From assembly GCA_964538225.1 (NCBI GenBank), contig CAZIDW010000020.1, positions 1 to 17,900 of the forward strand: DNA of 17,900 nt, written 5' to 3'. The DNA comes from JAFGCR01 sp964538225. GTDB taxonomy: Bacteria > Patescibacteriota > Gracilibacteria > UM-FILTER-43-11. Below the pieces are notes generated by a model that was not told the origin of the DNA, did no database searches, and saw only the letters and a program-made list of their open reading frames with translations. Below are positions 6,526 through 13,998 of this stretch, in pieces; positions within the stretch are counted from its first letter, which is position 1, and each line of letters opens with the position of its first letter. The position numbers and the translations under genes were made by a program.

Positions 6526-7890
6526 ATGTTTAAGATTGTCGATGATAAACTATCCATGGAGGACCTGCTGGCGCAGACGGAAGATTTTGAAAAGCCACAA
6601 CTGGGATCCGTGGTCAGCGGTCAGGTAGTCAGCCTTAAAAAGAACCATGTGGTGGTGGATTTAAACGGCGTGGCGGTCGGGATGATTTCCGGCGTGGAAA
6701 CGCATGACAGCGCGGACACCATGAAAGACCTGACGGTGGGCGATGAAGTGCAGGCGGTGGTAGTGGAAGACGAAAACGAAGACGGCATGGTCGTCCTCTC
6801 TCTGCGTAAAGCCTCTCAGGCCAATGCGTGGGATCGCTTTGAAAAGGCGTATAAAGAAGGAGAAGTCGTTGAGATCACGGTCAGCGAGGCCAATAAAGGC
6901 GGTCTGCTGCTGGACGTGGACGGTATCAAAGGTTTTATTCCCGTTTCCCAGCTGGCGCCGGTGCATTACCCCCGTGTGGACGGGGCGGATGCCGGCCAGA
7001 TCCTGACGCGCCTTAAAAAACTGGTGGGCCAGAAGTTCAATGTTAAGGTCATCAACATGGACCGTTCCAGCGGCAAGATGATCTTATCCGAACGCGCCGC
7101 CATTGAAGACCGGTCCGCGGTCGCCCTGGAAAAACTGAATGTGGGCGATGTGGTTACCGGCACGGTCAGCGGGGTGGTTAAATTCGGCATCTTTGTTGCT
7201 TTTAACGGTCTGGAGGGCCTTGTGCATATTTCTGAGATCGCCTGGGGTCATGTTTCAAACCCCCATCATTACGCGAAAGTAGGGGATAAGGTAGACGTGC
7301 AGATCATTGGTATTGAAAAAAACAAGCTCTCACTGAGCATAAAACGCCTGATTCCCGACCCCTGGGAACAAATTGCGGCAAAATATCCGCTCGGCAGCAA
7401 GGTGAAAGGAATAATTAACCGGTTTTCCCAGTTCGGGGCTTTTGTCCAGCTGGAAGACGACATCAACGGTCTCATCCACCTGTCCGAGATCTCCGACCAA
7501 AAAGTGGAAGACCCGAAAGAGTTCCTGTCTATCGGCGACGAAGCGGAAGCGATTGTTATTAATATCGACCGTGATGAACACCGCATCGGCCTGAGCCTGA
7601 AGCAGGCAGGCGGCGCAAAGACCAAAAAAGAGGAGGCTGCCGAAGAACTTTCTGAAGAACCTGCACCGGAAACTGAAGAGAAAAAGCCTGAAGAAACGGC
7701 CGAGGAATCAGCTGCTGAGGAGGTAAAGGAAAAGAAACCTAAAAAGAAGACGGCTAAGAAAAAGAAAGAGGAACCGTCCTCTGATGAATCTGCAGAGGCT
7801 GCAGAAATGAAGGAAGCGGAAACGGAAGAGGAAGAAAAACCAAAGAAAAAAGCCTCCGCCAAAAAGAAAACCACGAAAGCCAAGAAATAA
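6526..7890 (+). CDS. rpsA: 30S ribosomal protein S1, four S1 domains
   Basis: Binds mRNA leaders and helps place them on the 30S subunit. Four OB-fold S1 domains follow one another at about 27-96, 112-190, 206-274 and 290-360. The third and fourth are the most typical, with VVKFGIFVAFNGLEGLVHISE and FSQFGAFVQLEDDINGLIHLSE. E. coli S1 has six domains; four is usual in many other bacteria. The tail (about 361-454) is a low-complexity Lys/Glu/Ala segment, probably disordered and possibly RNA- or ribosome-binding. The start ATG follows a T-rich leader rather than a Shine-Dalgarno. The gene has its own good promoter. No clear terminator was found in the 129 bases before the next gene. Confidence 0.9.
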   Translation: MFKIVDDKLSMEDLLAQTEDFEKPQLGSVVSGQVVSLKKNHVVVDLNGVAVGMISGVETHDSADTMKDLTVGDEVQAVVVEDENEDGMVVLSLRKASQANAWDRFEKAYKEGEVVEITVSEANKGGLLLDVDGIKGFIPVSQLAPVHYPRVDGADAGQILTRLKKLVGQKFNVKVINMDRSSGKMILSERAAIEDRSAVALEKLNVGDVVTGTVSGVVKFGIFVAFNGLEGLVHISEIAWGHVSNPHHYAKVGDKVDVQIIGIEKNKLSLSIKRLIPDPWEQIAAKYPLGSKVKGIINRFSQFGAFVQLEDDINGLIHLSEISDQKVEDPKEFLSIGDEAEAIVINIDRDEHRIGLSLKQAGGAKTKKEEAAEELSEEPAPETEEKKPEETAEESAAEEVKEKKPKKKTAKKKKEEPSSDESAEAAEMKEAETEEEEKPKKKASAKKKTTKAKK

Positions 7891-7943
7891 ATTCAATTTT
7901 TAGTAAGGGAAAACACTCTCTACATTTTCGCAACAGGGAATAT

Positions 7944-7972
7944 TTGACGGTCAACGTTTGACCGTATAGATT
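7944..7972 (+). promoter_or_regulatory. Candidate promoter of the ORF6C gene, overlapping its operator
   Basis: TTGACG (7944-7949, 5/6 match) lies 17 bases upstream of TAGATT (7967-7972, 4/6 match). The -35 overlaps the left end of the first 19-base palindrome and the -10 lies between the two palindromes, a layout expected of a repressible promoter. Other TTGACC half-sites lack a good -10 partner. Confidence 0.4.
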
Positions 7973-7995
7973 GAGTACGGTCATTAATTGACCGT
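7947..7995. promoter_or_regulatory. Tandem operator: two 19-base palindromes
   Basis: ACGGTCAACGTTTGACCGT (7947-7965) and ACGGTCATTAATTGACCGT (7977-7995) are both inverted repeats of the form ACGGTCA-N5-TGACCGT. They start exactly 30 bases apart, close to three helical turns, so bound dimers could sit on the same face of the DNA. Their ends differ from the surrounding AT-rich sequence. They lie 24 bases before the ATG of the phage-type regulator gene, which suggests control by that gene or by an unlinked repressor. Confidence 0.75.
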
Positions 7996-8019
7996 CTTAA
8001 TTTTTAAATAAAGCTCAAT

Positions 8020-8721
8020 ATGCCACCAAATAGAATTAATTTAATTACCCTTAATAATAACTATGAACCATTTATTAAGGCTTCAGAATTAGCTAAGCGC
8101 CTTGGCTATGAGGAGACTGATCAGGTCTCAAGAATTATTCGGCGGAAAAAAGACGATTTTATTAAAAATGAACATTTTATAATTTCGGAAAAAACGATGT
8201 ATCTAAATTATGAAGCTGCAATTAAAGTCTGCATGCTTGCAACTACCTCATGCTCTTCTCGGGTACGAGAAGAAGTTACACAAGTTTATAAGTCATGGCG
8301 GAATGGAGAAATCTATACTCAAAAGGAAATGACCAAAGCAGAAAAGGCTTTTCATTTGGCTAAGGCAGTGATGAGTCTCGCTGAATCTCAACTTGAATTA
8401 GAACAAAGACAAGACCAAACTGAGCAAAAGCTGGAGCAGGTTGAAGTTCGAGTTGAACAATTAAGTAAAAAATTGAGTCCAAAAGTTTTCATTACTGACG
8501 AACAGGCTTCTGAAATTAGTGCTCTTGTGAGAATGGCAGGTCATGCGATAACGGGTAAAGGAAAAAATGGTTATCAAACGGTTTATGGTGAATTGTATCG
8601 TCGTTTTTCGATTACTAATTATAAGAACATTCCCCAAGATAAATTTCCCGAGGTAATAAGATGGCTGAAGGATTATTGCAGTTCTTTGCTCAACCAAAAT
8701 AAGATGTTAAAGTCACAATAA
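8020..8721 (+). CDS. Phage-type antirepressor/regulator with ORF6C domain
   Basis: A 233-residue protein of phage-regulator type. The C-terminal part (about 156-220), with ITDEQASEISALV, then YGELYRRFSITNYKNIPQDKF, matches the ORF6C domain of phage antirepressors as I know it. The N-terminal part (about 5-97) looks like a small DNA-binding or BRO/ANT-like module (ASELAKRLGY, VREEVTQVYKSW); this assignment is less certain. A Gln/Glu-rich coiled coil (about 106-152) joins them, suggesting an oligomer. The gene is strikingly AT-rich compared with rpsA and the helicase, which points to horizontal transfer. Tandem palindromes precede it. Its stop codon TAA shares an A with the ATG of the helicase-nuclease gene, so the two may be translationally coupled. 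No other phage gene was seen in the window. Confidence 0.75.
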   Translation: MPPNRINLITLNNNYEPFIKASELAKRLGYEETDQVSRIIRRKKDDFIKNEHFIISEKTMYLNYEAAIKVCMLATTSCSSRVREEVTQVYKSWRNGEIYTQKEMTKAEKAFHLAKAVMSLAESQLELEQRQDQTEQKLEQVEVRVEQLSKKLSPKVFITDEQASEISALVRMAGHAITGKGKNGYQTVYGELYRRFSITNYKNIPQDKFPEVIRWLKDYCSSLLNQNKMLKSQ

Positions 8722-11672
8722 TGAATCCCATACAAGAGCAACAACAGAAAAAAGTTACTCAAAAGCCCGATATAACCATCACGCTTGGTCGTCAGGAGAA
8801 TCCGCTTAACCACCTGAATCCCAAACAGCGGGAAGCGGTGGCCCATAAAACCGGCCCCATACTGGTCATCGCGGGCGCGGGAACGGGCAAGACGCGGGTC
8901 ATTACAGAACGCATCGCTTATATTCTGAGACAGAAATGGTGCAGGAATGATCAGGTTTTAGGGCTGACGTTTACCGAAAAGGCTGCCGCTGAGATGGAGG
9001 AACGTCTGGATGTCCTGATGCCGCTTGGCTATGAAGCTGTTCAGCTCAGCACTTTTCATTCTTTTTGTGAAAAACTGCTCCGTCAGTACGGGATTGATAT
9101 CGGAATAAGCCCGGATTTCAAAATTTTAGAAGGCGTGCGCCAATGGCAGTTCGTCAAAGAAAACCTGTTTGCATTCGATCTGGACTATTATCGGCCACTT
9201 GGCAACCCGACCAAATTTATCGATGCCTTTATCAGCCATTTCGGGAGGCTTAAAGAGGAACTTATCTCCCCGTCTCAGTATCTGGATTTCGCGGAAAAGA
9301 AAATGGCGTCAGCTGAGGAAGAGGGCGCAAAGCTGGATGCCAAAAAGATTCTGGAGCTGGCCGGGGCGTATCAAAAATATCAGGAACTGCTGGAAGAAAA
9401 CAGTTATCTGGATTTCGCGGATCTTCAGTTCAAGGTGATCGCGCTTTTAAAAAAACGCCCCAACATCCTCAGACACCTGCAGGAACAGTGCCTATATATA
9501 CTGGTCGATGAATACCAGGACACCAACATCGCCCAGAACACGATCGTGGACAAGCTGGCCGGGAAACACCGCAATCTGATGGTGGTGGGCGATGATGACC
9601 AGTCTATTTACAAATTCCGGGGCGCCGCGATCTCCAATATCCTCCAGTTCGAGGAAAACTATCCGGATTTAAAGAAGGTGGTCTTAACTGAAAATTACCG
9701 GAGCAATCAGGCGATCCTGGATTTCGCGTACGCGTCTATCCGGAAAAACAACCCTGACCGCCTGGAGGTAAAGGCAGAGGTGAATAAAAAACTGCATGCC
9801 CAAAACCCAGGCAAAGATGATTCCATCCGTCTGGTCCACTGTTCCACTATTGAACAGGAGGTCGGGTATGTGGTTGATGAGATTAAAAAAGCCCAGGTAC
9901 CGCTTTCTGATATCGCTATACTGGTCCGTGCAAATCATTACGCCCGGCCCTTTATCGAGGCGTTCCGGCGTGACAACATCCCGTACCAGTTCCTGTCTGA
10001 GCGGGGGCTTTACGATAAACCCGAAGTCAAAGACCTGATCGCCCTGCTGAGAGTCCTCGGGAATCCGGCGGATGATATCAGTTTTTACCAGGTTTTACGC
10101 TTTCCTTTCTGGAACATACGCATGGAGACCATCGCCGGCCTGATCACCACAGCCAAAAAAAACTATTCATCTGTCTGGGCGCAGGTTAAAAAACACGGCG
10201 AGTGCGGATTCTTAGCTGAAACCGTCGCGGATCTGCTGGAGTATTCCAAAACCCATACGGCAGGTGAGGTGCTGTACCGCTTCACGGATTCCGTAAAGCT
10301 TTACGAAAGCCTCCTTAAAGAGGGGACCATCGAAGCGGAGGAAAAAATCATGAATGTCGCCACTTTTTTTAATAAGATCCGTGAATTTGAAAGGGAAAAT
10401 GAACACAAGACTGTGATTGATTTTATTTCATACCTGGACCTTGCCGAAGAATCAGGGGATAACCCTTCCGCAAAATTCGATGTCACCGGCATGGAAGGCG
10501 TCCAGATATCCACCATCCACGGCGTTAAGGGGCTGGAATTTAACACCGTTTTTGCGGCCAACCTGGCCAACCGCCGCTTCCCCTCTAATAACCGTAAAGA
10601 TCTGATCGAGGTGCCGGATGAACTGGTCCATGAGATAGTGAACGGCCAGGATGTGCACACACAGGAAGAGAGAAGGCTTTTTTATGTAGCCTGCACACGC
10701 GCCAAAGAAAACCTTTATCTGCTGTGGAGTGATTTTTATAATCCCAGTTCCGCCAAAAATCCGCGCGCCAGCAAACGCTCAAAGTTTATCGACGAGGTTA
10801 TCGACGAAGTGGAACTGGCGCAGGTGGAAAAAACAGTGGAAGGGGTTGAACGGTTTTTAAAACCAAAGCCCGAAACCCGAGACCCGAAACCCGAAAAAAT
10901 CTCAAATCACCAATCTCAACTCACCAATTTTAGTTACTCCCAACTCTCCACATTCAAATCCTGCCCGCGCCAGTACCAATACAGTTACCTGCTCAAAATC
11001 CCGCAGCCGCCTTCCGGAGCGCTGAGTTTCGGCTCAAGCCTGCATAATACCCTGCTGGAGTTTTACCGGCTGGTGGGCCAGAGCAGGCAGGCAACCCTGT
11101 TCACGGAGTATGATGAAGACCTGTCGCTTAAGAAGCTCATTTCCATTTATGAGGACAAGTGGGTTCCGACGGGTTTTGAGAGTAAGGCTCATATGGAATC
11201 AGCCAAAAAACGGGGGAAAGAGATCCTGGAACTTTTTTACAGCCATTTCAGGGAACACATCCCTGATGTCGAATTCCTGGAAAAAAGTTTTAAACTGAAA
11301 GCAGGGGATTACACCATCTCCGGCCGCATTGACCGCGCGGATAAACAGAAAGACGGCACCCTTGAGATCATCGACTACAAAACCGGAAAATCCAAGTCGC
11401 AGAAGGAAGTGGACAATGATATGCAGCTGATGATCTATGCCATGGCCGCCACAGAGTGTTTCAATCAGCCGGCCGGCAGAATGACTCTTTACTTTTTAGA
11501 CGCGGATGAAAAGGTAAGCACGGAACCGGATGCCGGTCAGCTTAAAAAAGCGAAAGAAAAGATCATTGAAACTGCTGATCAGATCAACCAGTCTGATTTT
11601 ACCCCCACGCCGAATAAATTTGTGTGCAAGTGGTGCCCGTACCGGAAGATCTGCGACGCGGCAGAACTGTAA
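8721..11672 (+). CDS. UvrD-family helicase fused to a RecB/Cas4-type Fe-S nuclease
   Basis: A 983-residue fusion likely to unwind DNA 3'-5' and degrade it in double-strand-break repair, functionally like AddAB, AdnAB or RecBCD. Helicase motifs: Walker A AGAGTGKT (51-58), GLTFTEKAA (81-89), DEYQDT (263-268), VGDDDQSIYKFRGA (289-302), TENYRSNQAI (323-332) and motif VI EERRLFYVACTRAKENLYL (about 647-665). The nuclease domain (about 738-983) has Asp871 (GRIDRAD), Asp885 and Lys887 (IIDYKTG). Four cysteines fit an iron-sulfur staple: Cys748, then C-x2-C-x5-C at 969, 972 and 978. The linker at about 714-737 is low complexity and encoded by short tandem repeats. The start overlaps the upstream stop in TAATG, and no internal Met lies before the helicase core. 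Which of the named families is closest cannot be told without an alignment. Confidence 0.9.
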   Translation: MNPIQEQQQKKVTQKPDITITLGRQENPLNHLNPKQREAVAHKTGPILVIAGAGTGKTRVITERIAYILRQKWCRNDQVLGLTFTEKAAAEMEERLDVLMPLGYEAVQLSTFHSFCEKLLRQYGIDIGISPDFKILEGVRQWQFVKENLFAFDLDYYRPLGNPTKFIDAFISHFGRLKEELISPSQYLDFAEKKMASAEEEGAKLDAKKILELAGAYQKYQELLEENSYLDFADLQFKVIALLKKRPNILRHLQEQCLYILVDEYQDTNIAQNTIVDKLAGKHRNLMVVGDDDQSIYKFRGAAISNILQFEENYPDLKKVVLTENYRSNQAILDFAYASIRKNNPDRLEVKAEVNKKLHAQNPGKDDSIRLVHCSTIEQEVGYVVDEIKKAQVPLSDIAILVRANHYARPFIEAFRRDNIPYQFLSERGLYDKPEVKDLIALLRVLGNPADDISFYQVLRFPFWNIRMETIAGLITTAKKNYSSVWAQVKKHGECGFLAETVADLLEYSKTHTAGEVLYRFTDSVKLYESLLKEGTIEAEEKIMNVATFFNKIREFERENEHKTVIDFISYLDLAEESGDNPSAKFDVTGMEGVQISTIHGVKGLEFNTVFAANLANRRFPSNNRKDLIEVPDELVHEIVNGQDVHTQEERRLFYVACTRAKENLYLLWSDFYNPSSAKNPRASKRSKFIDEVIDEVELAQVEKTVEGVERFLKPKPETRDPKPEKISNHQSQLTNFSYSQLSTFKSCPRQYQYSYLLKIPQPPSGALSFGSSLHNTLLEFYRLVGQSRQATLFTEYDEDLSLKKLISIYEDKWVPTGFESKAHMESAKKRGKEILELFYSHFREHIPDVEFLEKSFKLKAGDYTISGRIDRADKQKDGTLEIIDYKTGKSKSQKEVDNDMQLMIYAMAATECFNQPAGRMTLYFLDADEKVSTEPDAGQLKKAKEKIIETADQINQSDFTPTPNKFVCKWCPYRKICDAAEL
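10869..10909. repeat. Tandem 7-base repeats and an intergenic-type word inside the helicase-nuclease gene
   Basis: Four 7-mers run without gaps at 10869-10896: CCCGAAA, CCCGAGA, CCCGAAA, CCCGAAA. A few bases later TCTCAAATCA (10900-10909) is the reverse complement of ten bases of the 14-mer repeated after recF and metG. The segment encodes the Pro/Lys/Glu linker between helicase and nuclease. Confidence 0.8.
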
Positions 11673-11677
11673 ATTTA

Positions 11678-11706
11678 TTGACGAGTGAACAAATGTTTAC
11701 TATAAT
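11678..11706 (+). promoter_or_regulatory. Near-consensus promoter of the GxxExxY gene
   Basis: TTGACG (11678-11683, 5/6 match) and a perfect TATAAT (11701-11706) are separated by exactly 17 bases, six bases after the helicase-nuclease stop. The start near 11713 gives a leader of about 70 AT-rich bases before the ATG at 11783. This is one of the best promoters in the window by sequence. Confidence 0.8.
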
Positions 11707-11782
11707 TCAGCTCCTTGTCTTGAACTATGATTTAATTTGATTAATCGATATACAAGATGAATTTATTCTAATATTTTTTTTC

Positions 11783-12223
11783 ATGATAAATAAGATTTAT
11801 AAATATTCAGATTTAACGGAAAAGATAATTGGCTGTGCGTTAAAAGTTCATAATTATTTAGGCAATGGATTCCAAGAAGTAATTTATCAGCGTGCTTTAG
11901 CTATTGAGATGGAAAAGGCAGGCCTATGTTTTGAACGGGAAAAAGAAATGGATATTTTTTATCAGGAAGAACAGATAGGAACTCGCCGTGCGGATTTTTT
12001 TGTCGAGGGGGAAATAATGGTTGAGTTAAAAGCGGTTATTGAATTGGAAGATATACATTTAGCTCAGGCGATGAATTATTTGGAAGCCTATAATATAAAA
12101 ATAGGCCTTTTGATCAATTTTGGCTCAAGAAGTCTTACATTTAAAAGAGTTCACAATAATAAACTGATAAAACATCAGGGTAATCCTTTAATCAGGGAAA
12201 TCATGGTTCAGACAGGTGGGTGA
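11783..12223 (+). CDS. GxxExxY protein (PD-(D/E)XK nuclease-like)
   Basis: A 146-residue member of the GxxExxY family, named for the motif seen at 29-35 (GFQEVIY). Asp71 in RRADFFV and Glu81-x-Lys83 in VELKAV form a PD-(D/E)XK-like active-site pattern, so nuclease activity is possible, but the biological role of the family is not established to my knowledge. Other family hallmarks are present: LTEKIIGCALKVHNYLGNGF at the N-terminus, then QAMNYLEAYNIKIGLLINFG. The gene is AT-rich compared with its neighbours and has its own strong promoter, so it may be a recent insertion between the helicase-nuclease and rmuC. There is no Shine-Dalgarno; a T-run precedes the ATG. Confidence 0.88.
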   Translation: MINKIYKYSDLTEKIIGCALKVHNYLGNGFQEVIYQRALAIEMEKAGLCFEREKEMDIFYQEEQIGTRRADFFVEGEIMVELKAVIELEDIHLAQAMNYLEAYNIKIGLLINFGSRSLTFKRVHNNKLIKHQGNPLIREIMVQTGG

Positions 12224-12280
12224 ATTTACCTTTCGTAATCCGTCATTTAATTGTAAAATCAACTTACTCTAAAAAAACAT

Positions 12281-13444
12281 ATGGATATCCTAAGCCTCGT
12301 CATCCTCATCGGTCTGGCCATTGTCGGCTTTCTGGTTTGGAAGCTGACGGGACAGCTCAAAAAACCTCAGGAAGACCCGTCGTTTAAGCTGCTTCAGGAA
12401 CATCTGTTCAAGATCCAGGAAGGCCTGAAAACACAGGACAAGACCATGAACGAACAGATGAACAAATCCCATCAGATCCTGTCGGAATCCCTGCAGAAAC
12501 AGTTCGCCTCCAGCCAGAAGATCATTAAAGAGGTGACGGATAACGTTAAAAGCGTTACAGAAAAACTGACGAAACTGGATGAGACCAATCGTCAGGTCGT
12601 GGGGTTCGCGGAGCAGATGAAACAGCTCGAAAACATCCTTAAAAACCCGAAACAGCGGGGGATTTTGGGGGAATTTTTTCTGGAAAACCTGCTTTCTAAC
12701 CAGCTGCCGCCCACGCATTTTAAAATGCAGTACGGGTTTAAGAACGGCGAAGTGGTGGACGCGGCAATCTTTATCCGCGATAAGATCATCCCGGTAGACG
12801 CGAAGTTTTCCCTGGAGAACTACAACAAGATGATGGAAAGAAAGGATACCGCGGAGCATGAGGCGATTGAAAAGGAGTTCAAAGCGGATTTAAAAAGGCG
12901 AATCGACGAGACGGCCAAATACGTCCGTCCGCAGGAAGGCACCACGGATTTCGCGTTCATGTTCATTCCGGCGGACGGGGTGTTTTATAACCTGCTTACC
13001 TATAAAATCGGTACACTGGACGTGAACACCCATGACCTGGTGGAATACGCGTTTCAGAAAAAGGTGATCTTAGTCTCTCCGATGACTTTTTACGCCTATC
13101 TGCAGACGGTAATGCAGGGCTTAAAAGCGCTGACCATCGAAAAGCAGGCGGTGGAGATCCAGAAGCGGGTGGGGGATCTGGGCCGGCACCTGAACGCGTA
13201 TCAGGACCATATGAACAAAGTCGGCAATCATCTGGGCACCACGGTAAACGCGTATAAAAATGCCGGAAAGGAATTCGTTAAAATCGATAAAGACGTCATC
13301 CGCATCACGGACGGGGAAGTGCAGATCAGCCCGGAGCTGCCCGAGGTGGAGCGCCCCGCCACGTTCGATGAGGCTGAACCGGACCTTAAGGTGAACATCA
13401 GCGCGCCAGATAAAAAAAGCAAGGAACCCTCTTCGCAGGACTAG
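12281..13444 (+). CDS. rmuC: DNA recombination protein RmuC
   Basis: A 387-residue RmuC-family protein, linked in E. coli to limiting inversions and rearrangements at repeats. An N-terminal membrane helix (about 3-20) is followed by a long coiled coil (about 30-120) and the RmuC core (about 120-335). The core shows QRGILGEFFLENLL, then Asp160 (GEVVDAAI) and Asp173-x-Lys175 (VDAKF), consistent with the PD-(D/E)XK-like fold proposed for the family. The C-terminal tail is acidic. The protein is likely tethered to the membrane with its core in the cytoplasm. The ATG at 12281 follows an A-run with no Shine-Dalgarno. The gap from the GxxExxY gene is 57 bases; a weak TAAAAT at 12254-12259 may serve as its own -10 box, otherwise it is read through from 11701. 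Confidence 0.93.
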   Translation: MDILSLVILIGLAIVGFLVWKLTGQLKKPQEDPSFKLLQEHLFKIQEGLKTQDKTMNEQMNKSHQILSESLQKQFASSQKIIKEVTDNVKSVTEKLTKLDETNRQVVGFAEQMKQLENILKNPKQRGILGEFFLENLLSNQLPPTHFKMQYGFKNGEVVDAAIFIRDKIIPVDAKFSLENYNKMMERKDTAEHEAIEKEFKADLKRRIDETAKYVRPQEGTTDFAFMFIPADGVFYNLLTYKIGTLDVNTHDLVEYAFQKKVILVSPMTFYAYLQTVMQGLKALTIEKQAVEIQKRVGDLGRHLNAYQDHMNKVGNHLGTTVNAYKNAGKEFVKIDKDVIRITDGEVQISPELPEVERPATFDEAEPDLKVNISAPDKKSKEPSSQD

Positions 13445-13461
13445 TTTTTTTGAGTGTTTTT

Positions 13462-13470
13462 TGGTATAAT
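13462..13470 (+). promoter_or_regulatory. Extended -10 promoter of the pilin-like gene cluster
   Basis: TGGTATAAT is an extended -10 element (TGN plus a perfect TATAAT at 13465-13470). No good -35 is seen 17 bases upstream, which extended -10 promoters tolerate. The start near 13477 leaves about 26 bases before the first pilin-like ATG. It lies right after rmuC, so the cluster probably forms a separate transcript. Confidence 0.6.
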
Positions 13471-13502
13471 AATAGTAGTAAAAAAAACAAAAAACCTCAC
13501 AA

Positions 13503-13922
13503 ATGCTAAAAAAAATCCTCCTCATTGCCATGCTTGCGACGACGCTTTTCGGCGTGTCCGCGGTTTTTCAGCCGGCAGTTCAGGCGCAGAATGAGGACTT
13601 AGAAAGCGGATATTTTATGTTTGACCTGGATCCCATCACCCCGCCGGGCATGGAAACACGTGAAAAGAAAGGCTGGATCGAGCGGGGGATCAATTTTCTG
13701 TTTGAACGGGGCATCACCATCATGGCGGCCACGGCCGCGTCGGCCGCGGTTTTGATGATGTCGGTGGGCGGGTTTATGATGCTGGCCTCCGCCGGCCGCC
13801 AGGACATGTATGATAAAGGAAAATCGTATGTCTTTAAGGCCGTCATCGGCCTGGCGTTCGTGCTGGGCGCGTATGTTTTAGTCACTACGGTTCAGCTTAT
13901 TATTAAAAGTATTTATGCTTAA
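13503..13922 (+). CDS. Two-helix T4SS pilin-like membrane protein 1
   Basis: A 139-residue exported membrane protein, first of five related ones. A signal peptide (1 to about 28, ending VQA) precedes a short exported segment with a Pro-rich stretch (DPITPPGM), then two helices (about 71-95 and 112-134) joined by a charged loop (SAGRQDMYDKGKSYV). The two-helix layout and the pattern GG, S/T-A-x-G, K, then A-I-G in helix 2 match the TrbC/VirB2-like type IV secretion pilin families common in Patescibacteria. That assignment is from memory, not a search. Helix 1 is unusually rich in Ala and Met. The last 8 bases overlap the next gene. No Shine-Dalgarno is visible. Confidence 0.7.
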   Translation: MLKKILLIAMLATTLFGVSAVFQPAVQAQNEDLESGYFMFDLDPITPPGMETREKKGWIERGINFLFERGITIMAATAASAAVLMMSVGGFMMLASAGRQDMYDKGKSYVFKAVIGLAFVLGAYVLVTTVQLIIKSIYA

Positions 13923-13998
13923 AAAAAACAATAAAATATTGGTTATCGGATTTACAATAATTTTTTCATTATTATTTTTTGTTACAAATATTTATGCT
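13910..13998. repeat. 10-base direct repeat bounding the second signal peptide
   Basis: TATTTATGCT occurs at 13910-13919 and 13989-13998, exactly 79 bases apart. The first copy encodes the C-terminal Ile-Tyr-Ala of pilin-like protein 1; the second encodes Ile-Tyr-Ala at the end of the signal peptide of protein 2. Between them lie the stop of gene 1 and the signal peptide of gene 2. Confidence 0.7.

Noticed and set aside
7269..7883. Minus-strand open frame of 204 codons with Phe/Ser-rich runs
   Set aside because: It is the antisense of the Lys/Glu-rich tail and last S1 domains of rpsA; its composition follows directly from that.
7947..7995. Two repeats considered as a minimal CRISPR array
   Set aside because: Each unit is a palindrome of 19 bases with only 11 bases between them, too short for a spacer, and no cas gene is present.
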